A stretch of 64,000 nt of DNA from Vibrio sp. PID17_43 (lineage in GTDB: Bacteria; Pseudomonadota; Gammaproteobacteria; Enterobacterales; Vibrionaceae). The position numbers and the translations under genes were made by a program. This document shows, piece after piece, positions 56,090-64,000 of this stretch. Below the pieces are notes generated by a model. That model saw nothing but the letters and a program-made list of their open reading frames with translations, did no database searches and was not told the DNA's origin. The stretch is from positions 62,001 to 126,000 of the forward strand of contig NZ_LIXM01000014.1 of NCBI RefSeq assembly GCF_002608565.1. Direction: 5' to 3'. The number at the start of each line of letters is the position of its first letter. The stretch's first letter is position 1.

Positions 56090-58068
56090 TTGCTGAAATC
56101 GGTCACTTTGCTCTCATTCTATCGCTTGCGATGGCGGTGCTGTTAAGCATTCTGCCGTTATGGGGAGCATCAAACAACAACACTATGCTGATGAATACAG
56201 CACGACCGTTATCATGGTCGATGTTCATCATGCTGTTTTTCTCATTTATTATCTTGTGTTGGGGTTTTTATACTAACGACTTCACGCTGCAATATGTTGC
56301 GAGCAATTCAAACAGCCAACTTCCTTGGTACTACCGTTTAACTGCGGTTTGGGGCGCGCACGAAGGTTCACTATTGCTTTGGGTTCTGATTCAAGCAGCG
56401 TGGACGGTGGCGGTTGCAACCTTCAGCCGTGGTATGCCACAAGAATCGGTTGCTCGTGTACTTGCTGTAATGGGTATGATCTCAGTGGGTTTCCTACTGT
56501 TCATTATTCTGACGTCAAACCCATTCCTACGTACGTTGCCATTCTTCCCGGTAGACGGTCGTGACTTGAACCCATTGCTGCAAGACCCGGGTTTGATCGT
56601 TCACCCACCAATGCTCTACATGGGTTATGTTGGCTTCTCGGTTGCTTTCTCGTTTGCGATTGCGTCTCTAATGACTGGCCGTCTTGATACGGCTTGGGCC
56701 CGTTGGTCTCGTCCTTGGACAACAGCAGCATGGGTATTCTTAACACTGGGTATCGCACTAGGTTCTTGGTGGGCTTACTACGAACTTGGCTGGGGTGGTT
56801 GGTGGTTCTGGGATCCAGTAGAAAACGCATCATTCATGCCTTGGCTAGCGGGTACGGCACTCATGCACTCCCTAGCAGTAACGGAAAAACGTGGCACGTT
56901 TAAAGCGTGGACAGTACTACTGGCGATCTCTGCATTCTCACTGAGCCTACTTGGTACTTTCTTGGTGCGCTCTGGTATTTTGGTATCAGTGCATGCGTTT
57001 GCGTCTGATCCATCCCGCGGTATGTTCATCCTAGGCTTTCTAGTGTTTGTCATCGGCGGTTCGCTATTACTGTTTGCTGTAAAAGGCGCTGCCGTCCGTG
57101 TTCGCGGCAACTTTGATTTGGTATCGCGTGAAAACGCACTACTATCAAATAACATCATTATTATAGCTGCGCTTGTGGTTGTGCTTGTCGGTACACTACT
57201 GCCATTGGTTCATAAGCAAATTGGCCTTGGTTCGGTTTCTATTGGTGCGCCATTCTTTGACATGTTGTTTGCTTGGCTGATGATGCCATTCTCGTTCTTG
57301 CTAGGCATTGGTCCTCTGATCCGTTGGAAGCGTGACAATTTATCTAAGCTTGTTAAGCCAATGATTATCTCTGGCATCTTGTCTTTCGGCCTAGCCGCTG
57401 TGTGTGTTTACTTGTTTGCAGATTTCTTCTCAGTCATGGCTTACATTGGTTGGGTAATGGCAATCTGGATCATCTCGATGCACGGTTTTGAGCTATATGA
57501 ACGCGCAACGCACCGTCATAGCTTTGTTGAGGGCGTACGTAAACTACAACGCAGCCACTGGGCGATGATGCTAGGCCATATTGGCCTTGCTGTTACCATT
57601 ATCGGTATTGCGATGGTGCAAAACTACAGCATCGAGCGTGATGTTCGCTTGGCCCCTGGTGAGCACTTCAAGATTTATGGTTACGATTTTTACTTCTCTG
57701 GTTTGCGTGATAAAGATGGTCCGAACTATGACGGCTACATCGCAGACTTTGAAATCACTAACGATGGTAAATATGTTAATACGCTGCATGCGGAGAAGCG
57801 TTTTTACCGTACTGCGAAGTCAATGATGACAGAAGCGGCAATCGACCGAGGCATCACTCGCGACTTATACATTGCGATGGGTGAGCGTTTAGATGACAAC
57901 CGTTCTTGGGCTGTACGTATTTACTACAAACCATTCGTTCGTTGGATTTGGGCTGGTTCTTTGATCATGTCTTTAGGTGGTATGTTAGCGATCTCTGATA
58001 GACGTTACCGCTTTCGTAAAACAACGAAGAAAGACGGGCAATCCAAGCTAGCGGAGAAGGAGGCATAA
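56086..58068 (+). CDS. ccmF: Cytochrome c heme lyase subunit CcmF
   Basis: A 660-residue membrane protein with about 14-15 helices. The WWD motif is [18 protein letters not shown] (about residues 232-249), preceded by the heme-binding [16 protein letters not shown]. It attaches heme to apocytochrome c with CcmH and CcmI. Confidence 0.97.
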   Translation: MIAEIGHFALILSLAMAVLLSILPLWGASNNNTMLMNTARPLSWSMFIMLFFSFIILCWGFYTNDFTLQYVASNSNSQLPWYYRLTAVWGAHEGSLLLWVLIQAAWTVAVATFSRGMPQESVARVLAVMGMISVGFLLFIILTSNPFLRTLPFFPVDGRDLNPLLQDPGLIVHPPMLYMGYVGFSVAFSFAIASLMTGRLDTAWARWSRPWTTAAWVFLTLGIALGSWWAYYELGWGGWWFWDPVENASFMPWLAGTALMHSLAVTEKRGTFKAWTVLLAISAFSLSLLGTFLVRSGILVSVHAFASDPSRGMFILGFLVFVIGGSLLLFAVKGAAVRVRGNFDLVSRENALLSNNIIIIAALVVVLVGTLLPLVHKQIGLGSVSIGAPFFDMLFAWLMMPFSFLLGIGPLIRWKRDNLSKLVKPMIISGILSFGLAAVCVYLFADFFSVMAYIGWVMAIWIISMHGFELYERATHRHSFVEGVRKLQRSHWAMMLGHIGLAVTIIGIAMVQNYSIERDVRLAPGEHFKIYGYDFYFSGLRDKDGPNYDGYIADFEITNDGKYVNTLHAEKRFYRTAKSMMTEAAIDRGITRDLYIAMGERLDDNRSWAVRIYYKPFVRWIWAGSLIMSLGGMLAISDRRYRFRKTTKKDGQSKLAEKEA

Positions 58069-58069
58069 T

Positions 58070-58624
58070 ATGAATAAGAAAGTCTTATTTATCCCGTTGA
58101 TTGCTTTCATGATTTTAGCGGGTATCTTTGCCACTCAGTTGGTGCGTAACCAAGGTGGCGATGATCCAACCAAGCTTGAGTCTGTATTGGTTGGTAAACC
58201 AGTACCTAAGTTTGATTTAGAGGACTTGGCGGAACCAGGCAAGCAATACGACCAGTCGATTTTTAAGGGTGAACCTTTGCTACTCAATGTTTGGGCAACG
58301 TGGTGCCCAACTTGTTACGCAGAGCACAAATACCTGAACGAATTGGCGGGCAAGGGCGTTAAGATCATCGGTATGAACTATAAAGATGATCGTAATAAAG
58401 CCATTGGTTGGTTGAACGACCTTGGCAACCCTTACCTCATTAGTCTATTTGATGGTAGTGGCATGCTAGGGTTAGATCTTGGCGTATACGGTGCACCAGA
58501 AACGTTTATTATTGATGCAAATGGTGTGATTCGTTACCGCCACGTTGGTGATGTGAACCCACGAAACTGGGCAGATACGCTAGAGCCGCTGTACAACAAG
58601 TTAGTTGAGGAGGCGAAGCAATGA
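58070..58624 (+). CDS. ccmG: Thiol:disulfide interchange protein CcmG (DsbE)
   Basis: A 184-residue membrane-anchored thioredoxin-like protein. One N-terminal helix (about 5-23) is followed by the active site WCPTC (C79, C82). It keeps the heme-binding cysteines of apocytochrome c reduced. A single base separates it from ccmF, and it overlaps ccmH by 4 bp. Confidence 0.96.
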   Translation: MNKKVLFIPLIAFMILAGIFATQLVRNQGGDDPTKLESVLVGKPVPKFDLEDLAEPGKQYDQSIFKGEPLLLNVWATWCPTCYAEHKYLNELAGKGVKIIGMNYKDDRNKAIGWLNDLGNPYLISLFDGSGMLGLDLGVYGAPETFIIDANGVIRYRHVGDVNPRNWADTLEPLYNKLVEEAKQ

Positions 58625-59106
58625 AAAAGTTTATCTTAGCCGCTTTCGCCGCAATGACATTTTCGATTGCCGCTCATGCTGCGATCGAGGTGTATGAGTT
58701 CGACAACCTACAGCAAGAGCAGCAGTTCAAAGAGCTTGGGCACACCTTGCGCTGTCCTAAATGCCAGAACAACACCATTTCAGACTCTAACGCTGAACTC
58801 GCGCAAGACTTACGTAATAAGGTTTATGAAATGACCAAAGAGGGTAAGTCTAAAGACGAGATTGTCGATTACATGATTGCTCGCTACGGCAACTTTGTGA
58901 CTTACAATCCTCCGTTTACTATGGCGACTGCCATTTTGTGGCTTGGGCCATTTGTGGTTGTTTTAGGTGGCTTTGGCTTGATCGTACTGCGTAGCCGAAA
59001 GTCAAAAACGCAGGCTGCACAAGATAGTGAAGAAGAATGGGACGCAGAAAAAGAAGCACGCCTAAAATCACTACTTGAAGAAGAGAATAACGGAGATAAA
59101 AAGTAA
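58621..59106 (+). CDS. ccmH: Cytochrome c maturation protein CcmH
   Basis: A 161-residue protein with a signal peptide (1-19, ending AHA), the redox motif LRCPKCQNNTI (about 41-51) and a C-terminal membrane helix (about 104-124). It corresponds to the N-terminal half of E. coli CcmH; the TPR half is the separate ccmI gene. It overlaps ccmI by one base. Confidence 0.95.
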   Translation: MKKFILAAFAAMTFSIAAHAAIEVYEFDNLQQEQQFKELGHTLRCPKCQNNTISDSNAELAQDLRNKVYEMTKEGKSKDEIVDYMIARYGNFVTYNPPFTMATAILWLGPFVVVLGGFGLIVLRSRKSKTQAAQDSEEEWDAEKEARLKSLLEEENNGDKK

Positions 59107-60323
59107 TGACTCTATTTTGGATTGCTACCGTTGTTCTTACACTTGTCGCATGTGCACTGATTGCATTCCCGATCCTCAAGCAAAAAGCCAACAACGATGA
59201 AGTATTGCGTGATGAGCTAAACAAAGCGTTTTATAAAGACCGTCTTTCAGAGCTTGAAGAAGAAACCGACGAAGGTTTGGTTGAGAGCCAAGAGGATCTT
59301 ATTTCTGATCTAAAGCAATCGCTATTGGACGACATTCCGGGTGAGAGTTCGCATAAAGAGACAACAGTTTCTCCGATGGCGGTTTTGATACCATCCGTGA
59401 TTCTTACCGTGGTGATGAGCTATGGTCTGTACTACAAGTTTGGTGCATCTCAGGATGTGGTGCAGTGGCAGGAGGTGACATCAAACTTACCAGAACTCTC
59501 TAAGAAGCTGATGTCTGCATCATCGGAACCACTTAGTGAAGATGAAATGGCGGATCTCACGCTTGCATTGCGCACACGCCTGCATTACCAGCCAGAAGAT
59601 TCCACGGGGTGGTTATTGCTAGGTCGTATTGCACTCGCAAATCGTGATGTGACAACAGCCATTGATGCAATGGAAAAGTCCTACAAGTTAGAACCGAAAA
59701 ATCCAGATGTTCAGCTTGGCTATGCACAAGCATTGATGCTATCTCAGGATGATATGGAGCAAGCAACAGCACGTTCACTTCTCGGCAAATTGATGCAACA
59801 AGATTACGTCGATCTACGTGTGTTTTCTTTGCTTGCATTTGATGCTTTTGAGCGCCAGGATTTCCCGGCAGCAATTAAATACTGGGGCATCATGCAGCAG
59901 ATGATTGGTCCAGAAGACAGCCGTTATGAAATGCTTGATCGAAGTATTGAAAGTGCTCGTAAACAAATGGGCGAGGCCGTTTCACCAGATAAGAGCGTTG
60001 CGGTAACCATTAATGTTGCGCCAGAGGTTCAACTTGATCCGAATGCGGTAGTGATTGTTTCAATCCACCGTGCTGATGGCTCTCCAATGCCAGTAGCCGC
60101 TGCTCGTTACCCTCTGGGGACTTTCCCTCGCACGGTAGTTCTAGATGACGGTAATGCGATGATGGAAGGCCAAAAACTGTCTTCTCTAGAGAAGTTGATC
60201 GTTCGTGTTCGCATTGACTCTGATGGCAACGTCGCAACACGTGACCAAGACTGGCACGGTGAGAGTGAAGTAGTGACATTTGGTCAGCCAGTGGAAGTCC
60301 TTATTGATAAACAGTATCAATAA
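59106..60323 (+). CDS. ccmI: Cytochrome c biogenesis TPR protein CcmI
   Basis: A 405-residue protein. Two membrane helices near the N-terminus (about 3-22 and 95-115) are followed by a periplasmic TPR domain (about 150-280, GWLLLGRIALANRDVTTAIDAMEKSY) and a C-terminal beta-rich domain. It captures apocytochrome c tails for the CcmFH lyase. Last gene of the ccm cluster. Confidence 0.93.
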   Translation: MTLFWIATVVLTLVACALIAFPILKQKANNDEVLRDELNKAFYKDRLSELEEETDEGLVESQEDLISDLKQSLLDDIPGESSHKETTVSPMAVLIPSVILTVVMSYGLYYKFGASQDVVQWQEVTSNLPELSKKLMSASSEPLSEDEMADLTLALRTRLHYQPEDSTGWLLLGRIALANRDVTTAIDAMEKSYKLEPKNPDVQLGYAQALMLSQDDMEQATARSLLGKLMQQDYVDLRVFSLLAFDAFERQDFPAAIKYWGIMQQMIGPEDSRYEMLDRSIESARKQMGEAVSPDKSVAVTINVAPEVQLDPNAVVIVSIHRADGSPMPVAAARYPLGTFPRTVVLDDGNAMMEGQKLSSLEKLIVRVRIDSDGNVATRDQDWHGESEVVTFGQPVEVLIDKQYQ

Positions 60324-60408
60324 TACACAAGCGCTTCTGATATATGATACTCTGTGATTATCAAGGCAGATTTGTGGTATGACTACAAATGTTCGAGTAG
60401 AATGACGG

Positions 60409-60435
60409 AGGCCAGCATTAGCTGGCCTTTATTTT
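60409..60435 (+). terminator. Terminator of the ccm operon
   Basis: AGGCCAGC-ATTA-GCTGGCCT followed by TTATTTT. A second hairpin (60370-60378 with 60382-60390, ATTTGT.GT arms) precedes it in the same gap. Confidence 0.85.
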
Positions 60436-60457
60436 AATCGTCGTAATGGAACGCAGA

Positions 60458-61237
60458 ATGTATAACAAGGGTAAATCTATCTTCTTGTTGCTGTTTGCAG
60501 TTGGACTGGTTGGTTGTTCAACGGCACCTGAACACGCAGTCACTGAAGAAAATCAAACGAATCAAACGACTTCTGATGTTTACGATCCGTTAGAAGGTTT
60601 TAACCGCGCGATGTGGGAAATCAATTACGAATACCTTGATCCGTATTTGGTTCGCCCAATTTCTCTTGCATATGTAGACTATACTCCTGTCCCTATTCGT
60701 TCCGGGATCGCTAACTTTTTGGCCAACTTAGACGAGCCAGCAAGCGTGGTCAATAACCTGATTATGGGGAACGGCACCAAAGCGGTGGATCACTTTAACC
60801 GCTTTTGGATTAACTCTACCTTCGGTGTTTTAGGGGTGTTCGATATTGCTACCGCCGCCGGTATCACCAAGTACGACAACAAAGCATTTAGCGACGCGGT
60901 TGGTCATTATGGTGTAGGTAATGGCCCATACTTTATGGTTCCGGGCTATGGCCCTTATACCCTGCGCGAAGTGACGGATACCGTTGATGGTATGTATGTG
61001 CCTTTGTCATACCTTAACTTTTGGGCTGGCCTCGGTAAGTGGGCACTAGAAGGGATGGAAAAACGCGCTTTGGTCGTTCCACAAGAAGCCCAACTTGAAG
61101 CATCGCCAGATCCATATGTGTTAACCCGTGATGTTTACTTGCAGCGCCAAGATTTTAAAGCGGAAATCACTACCACCGATGAAGTGGACGAAGACGAAGA
61201 AGCGTACTTGGACGAGTATCTAGAAGAAGATTTCTGA
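60458..61237 (+). CDS. mlaA: Outer-membrane lipid asymmetry lipoprotein MlaA (VacJ)
   Basis: A 259-residue lipoprotein. The signal with lipobox LVGC gives a lipidated cysteine near residue 20. YDPLEGFNRAMWEINYEYLDPYLVRP is the MlaA signature, and the C-terminal ~25 residues are very acidic. MlaA removes phospholipids from the outer leaflet and passes them to MlaC. ATG 60446 is an alternative start four codons upstream. It has its own terminator. Confidence 0.92.
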   Translation: MYNKGKSIFLLLFAVGLVGCSTAPEHAVTEENQTNQTTSDVYDPLEGFNRAMWEINYEYLDPYLVRPISLAYVDYTPVPIRSGIANFLANLDEPASVVNNLIMGNGTKAVDHFNRFWINSTFGVLGVFDIATAAGITKYDNKAFSDAVGHYGVGNGPYFMVPGYGPYTLREVTDTVDGMYVPLSYLNFWAGLGKWALEGMEKRALVVPQEAQLEASPDPYVLTRDVYLQRQDFKAEITTTDEVDEDEEAYLDEYLEEDF

Positions 61238-61257
61238 TTACACAAAAAACGAATAAA

Positions 61258-61290
61258 CAAAGGCTTAGCGTCCGCTAAGCCTTTGTTTTT
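61258..61290. terminator. Bidirectional terminator between mlaA and the first FadL gene
   Basis: CAAAGGCTTAGCG-TC-CGCTAAGCCTTTG, a perfect 13-bp stem, followed by TTTTT on the plus strand and TTTATTCGTTTTTT on the minus strand. Confidence 0.93.
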
Positions 61291-61310
61291 ATCAGTGAAA
61301 TGTTTAAAAG

Positions 61311-62591
61311 TTAGAACTTGTAGTTTGCTTGAACACCGATCAGCCATACGCTGCCCGTTGTTTCACCAACAAATTTACCACCAATATCTTCCGCTTTATC
61401 GTCAGACTCGTAACCGCGAGACTCGGTGATAGGCGCATCTTTCGCGATAATGTAAGTAAAGCCAGCATCTAAGCTGAAGTCTTTAGTCCAATCGTAAGTT
61501 GCACCAATGCTTAACCATGTACGGTCGGTTTCTGGAATAGTAATAGTACGGTTCTTGTCGCTCACTGCAGAAGTGTCATACGCAATACCTGTACGAAGGG
61601 CTAGCTTAGATTGAATTTGGTAGGTAGCACCTACAGCAAAACGGTAGTTATCTTCCCAGTTTTCAACTTTAACCATTTGAGTGCCAGCAGTTTCCATGTG
61701 AGCTTCCAGCTTTTCGAAAGAACTCCAATTTGTCCAGTTGATACTGGCATGTAGAGCAAGTTGTTCAGTTAGATTATGGAAACTTGCTAGTTCTGCGGTT
61801 GCTGGCAGGCTTAGGTTCATGTAACCGTTGTCTCGACCTATTAAACCAAAGCCGATACCTTCAGCGTAGCCTTCTAGTTTTAAATCCACTTCAGATTTGT
61901 AGGTGAAACCAAGACGGTTATTGTCATTGATTTGCCAAGCTGTACCCACTTGCCAACCCCACGCGGTGTCATCACCTTCCATGTATTTTAAAGTGGTGCC
62001 TTGAGGCAATTGTAGGGCATTTACTTTTGGAGCTGTCGCACCAAAGCTACCTTCACCAATAATATAGCGGATCCCACCACCAATGCTTAGCTGTTCATTC
62101 AGTTTGTACGCTGCATTTAGGTTTGCTTCCATCGTAGTAACGCTTGCTTCATTACCGAAGTGAGCTGCACCGAAATCTTTGCCTAAATCGGTAGCCATAC
62201 CGTAGTTGGTGCCAAATGCGAGGCCAATTGCTAGCTTGTCATTGTACTGATGAGAAAGGTAAAAATTAGGAATGATGGCATCGTGTGCAAAGTCTTCAGA
62301 AGATGCAGGAAGATTATCGCCGTAAAAATTTACGCTACCATCCACATCAATATTTGGGTTTACATAGATAGCACCAACAGACACCTGTGTACCTTCTAGG
62401 TAAGTCAGCATTGCAGGGTTGCGCCACTGTGAACTTGCGTTATCTGCCATTGCTGCTTCACCTGCGTACGCGCGGCCTAGACCTGTAGCAGAATATTCTG
62501 CAAGTTGGAAACCCGCCGCATTGGCGATGCCAGAGGTACTAAGTAGGCTGAATGCCACTGCTGTTGATAGGAGAGTCTTGTTGGTTTTCAT
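61311..62591 (-). CDS. fadL: FadL-type outer-membrane transport protein
   Basis: A 426-residue beta-barrel of the FadL/TodX family, which takes up long-chain fatty acids or other hydrophobic compounds. The signal peptide covers residues 1-25 (ending ANA), and the mature end AGFQLAEYSATGLGRAYAGEAA is the plug signature of the family. The last residue is Phe (ANYKF), typical of barrels inserted by BAM. It lies downstream of a second FadL-type gene in the same direction. Which paralogue is the true FadL cannot be told here. Confidence 0.9.
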   Translation of the reverse strand: MKTNKTLLSTAVAFSLLSTSGIANAAGFQLAEYSATGLGRAYAGEAAMADNASSQWRNPAMLTYLEGTQVSVGAIYVNPNIDVDGSVNFYGDNLPASSEDFAHDAIIPNFYLSHQYNDKLAIGLAFGTNYGMATDLGKDFGAAHFGNEASVTTMEANLNAAYKLNEQLSIGGGIRYIIGEGSFGATAPKVNALQLPQGTTLKYMEGDDTAWGWQVGTAWQINDNNRLGFTYKSEVDLKLEGYAEGIGFGLIGRDNGYMNLSLPATAELASFHNLTEQLALHASINWTNWSSFEKLEAHMETAGTQMVKVENWEDNYRFAVGATYQIQSKLALRTGIAYDTSAVSDKNRTITIPETDRTWLSIGATYDWTKDFSLDAGFTYIIAKDAPITESRGYESDDKAEDIGGKFVGETTGSVWLIGVQANYKF

Positions 62592-62837
62592 TGTAATGTT
62601 CGCTGAGTTATTGATAACGTGGGCCGAAAGTTTACGCCTAGAGTGTTTACTTTAAAAATGAGATTCCGTAAATGGTTGTTTTTCGAAATATAAAACCATA
62701 AAAACTTAATTAACTAAGATATAAAACCAATAGTGAAGGGCGTGTGAATAAATTTCAGCGAACAGTTGTGAGGCATAAAGGTGGTTTTTGATTACACCTG
62801 TACGCTTAAATTTAGTGAATGGAAAGTGATAGATATG
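62592..62837. other. Upstream region of the first FadL gene
   Basis: AT-rich, no gene. It contains an imperfect dyad ATGGTT...AACCAT at 62672-62699 and an 11-bp direct repeat ATATAAAACCA at 62688-62698 and 62719-62729, 31 bp apart. Either could be an operator for the fadL promoter. No FadR consensus is evident. Confidence 0.4.
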
Positions 62838-62864
62838 AAAAAAAGGCTGGAATTCCAGCCTTTT
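62838..62864 (-). terminator. Terminator after the second FadL-type gene
   Basis: On the minus strand AAAAGGCTGG-AATT-CCAGCCTTTT is followed by more T residues, 38 bp after the stop of the upstream barrel gene. The two FadL genes are therefore probably separate transcription units. Confidence 0.9.
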
Positions 62865-62901
62865 ATATAGAGAGTGCTAATATTAGCTATCAGCGCTGCG
62901 C

Positions 62902-64000
62902 TTAGAAACTGCGGCTGTATTGTAAGCCGAATAGAATTGCGTCAGCACGAGTAGTTGCGTCAATCGTACTACCTAGACTAGAAGTCTCGCTTACTTTTAC
63001 GTCTTTACCTAGCAAGTATGTAAAGCCGATATCAACATTTGACGCATTGTCGATGTGGTAAGTTGCACCTGCTGAGAACCATTGGCGATCTGAGTCAGGT
63101 ACGGATACCGATGTTTTCTTGTCTTGGGCGCTTGTGTCGTACATGTAGCCAGTACGTAGTGTCCAGTCTGAGTTCATGTAGTAAGTACCACCGATTGCGT
63201 AGTGCCAACCGTCTTGCCACTTATATGTGTTAAATGTGTAATCACCGCCATTAACAGTACCATCTAGAGTTTCGAATGCACTCCAGCCAATCCATTGAAC
63301 GCTGTAGTGTAACGCAAATTTGGTATCTTCGATTTTATGGTAACCAGAGAATTCTGCCATATCTGGTAGCGGTAGATTTAATTTACCATCAGAGTCTTTT
63401 TGACCAGCAGGAAGATATGTGATGTCACCATCAGCTTCAATCTCTGGGCTGTAACGGTAAGAGAAACCAAAGCGGTTGTTTTCATCTAGTTCAAATACAG
63501 TACCTAGATTGAAGCCAACGCCAAAACCTGCTGCATCTGCATCAAGTAGCGTTGTTCCTTTTGGTATTGCTGGAATGCCTTCGTCTAATGATGGTACGCC
63601 AAAGCCTAAATTACGCTCAAGCTTACCAGTACCGTAGACTAGATCGATACCAGCACCGAAGCTCCATTGCTCGTTTAGACGGTACGAACCAGCGATACCT
63701 ACGTTTACACTTTTAACGTCTGTTAGGCCGCCAAACTCAGACCATTTTAGGTCGTCAGAGAATTCTGTTCTTGTACCGAAGTTAGAGTAGGCGTTGATAC
63801 CCCAAGCGAACTTTTCGTTTACAGGAACAATAAGGTGAATGTTTGGTGCAACAGAGGTACTGCCAATATCATCATAATCTGTGTTGTCTCTTACCAAACC
63901 ACCTAGTGCTTTGTAATTAACATTTTTTGCTGAGATATCTGTAGTAATTGTTTCAAAACCTAGCGACAGTTCCATTTTATCAAATAGCGCCATTGCTGCA
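62902..64000 (-). CDS. Second FadL-type outer-membrane transport protein (5' end cut by window edge)
   Basis: Open to the right edge of the window. The visible 365 residues lack the signal peptide and plug; the edge lies at about AAMALFDKMELSLGFET, which matches the NPAAM-type segment about 60-70 residues into FadL proteins. The C-terminus ends in RSF with a final Phe, as in barrel proteins. It shares the blocks TDLGxD-like, DNNRFGFSY, PDSDRQWFSAGATY and YDTSA with the neighbour at 61311, so the two are tandem paralogues. Confidence 0.88.
   Translation of the reverse strand, partial: AAMALFDKMELSLGFETITTDISAKNVNYKALGGLVRDNTDYDDIGSTSVAPNIHLIVPVNEKFAWGINAYSNFGTRTEFSDDLKWSEFGGLTDVKSVNVGIAGSYRLNEQWSFGAGIDLVYGTGKLERNLGFGVPSLDEGIPAIPKGTTLLDADAAGFGVGFNLGTVFELDENNRFGFSYRYSPEIEADGDITYLPAGQKDSDGKLNLPLPDMAEFSGYHKIEDTKFALHYSVQWIGWSAFETLDGTVNGGDYTFNTYKWQDGWHYAIGGTYYMNSDWTLRTGYMYDTSAQDKKTSVSVPDSDRQWFSAGATYHIDNASNVDIGFTYLLGKDVKVSETSSLGSTIDATTRADAILFGLQYSRSF

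Overview
The window is a chromosomal segment of a Vibrio, most likely of the Harveyi clade (V. parahaemolyticus, V. alginolyticus, V. harveyi and relatives). The evidence is the gene order flaF-flaB-flaA-flaG-fliD-flaI-fliS-flrABC-fliE..., the polar-flagellum regulators FlrA/FlrB/FlrC, the ParC/ParP chemotaxis-array positioning pair, and a downstream ccm operon. Species cannot be fixed from sequence reading alone. There are no tRNA or rRNA genes, insertion sequences, integrases or CRISPR arrays. Nearly all of the window is core genome.

Layout. (1) 1-14930: housekeeping genes. These are a DUF2066 exported protein cut by the left edge; a minus-strand bepA-arsC-like-wrbA-like-DUF2069 operon; a TusA-like gene with perM; bcp-gcvR divergent from dapA-bamC; a yffB-dapE-M15 peptidase-DUF2897 operon on the minus strand; and small DUF genes with the Dyp peroxidase yfeX. 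(2) 15014-42386: polar flagellum. Three tandem flagellins each carry a sigma-28 promoter. They are followed by flaG-fliD-flaI-fliS, the sigma-54 master activator flrA, the flrBC two-component pair, and the basal-body, switch, export and hook-length genes fliE to flhB, then flhA. (3) 42415-53047: flhF-flhG (pole placement and flagellar number), fliA (sigma-28), cheYZAB, parC-parP, cheW and a DUF2802 membrane protein. (4) 53248-60323: ccmABCDEFGHI, cytochrome c maturation. (5) 60458-64000: the lipid-asymmetry lipoprotein mlaA, and two tandem FadL-type outer-membrane channels on the minus strand, the second cut by the right edge.

How it works together. FlrA with sigma-54 is expected to switch on flrBC. 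FlrC with sigma-54 then drives hook and basal-body operons, and FliA drives the flagellins. I can read four good sigma-54 -24/-12 elements (before flrB, fliE, fliK and flhA) and three near-perfect sigma-28 promoters (before flaF, flaB and flaA), which matches this cascade. FlhF/FlhG and ParC/ParP place the flagellum and the chemoreceptor array at the pole, and CheA-CheY-CheZ-FliM form the output path.

Most worth a second look: three of the four sigma-54 promoters overlap inverted repeats, two of them terminator-like. The flaB leader can form two mutually exclusive hairpins. CheA has three copies of a short acidic helix motif in its linker that resembles the CheY-binding tails of FliM and CheZ encoded nearby. 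FliD has a duplicated 16-residue motif inside a large insertion. FlhB has NPEH instead of NPTH at the autocleavage site. The Bcp peroxidase has only one cysteine. The DUF2802 gene closes the chemotaxis operon without a known role. No wholly new multi-gene system was recognised.
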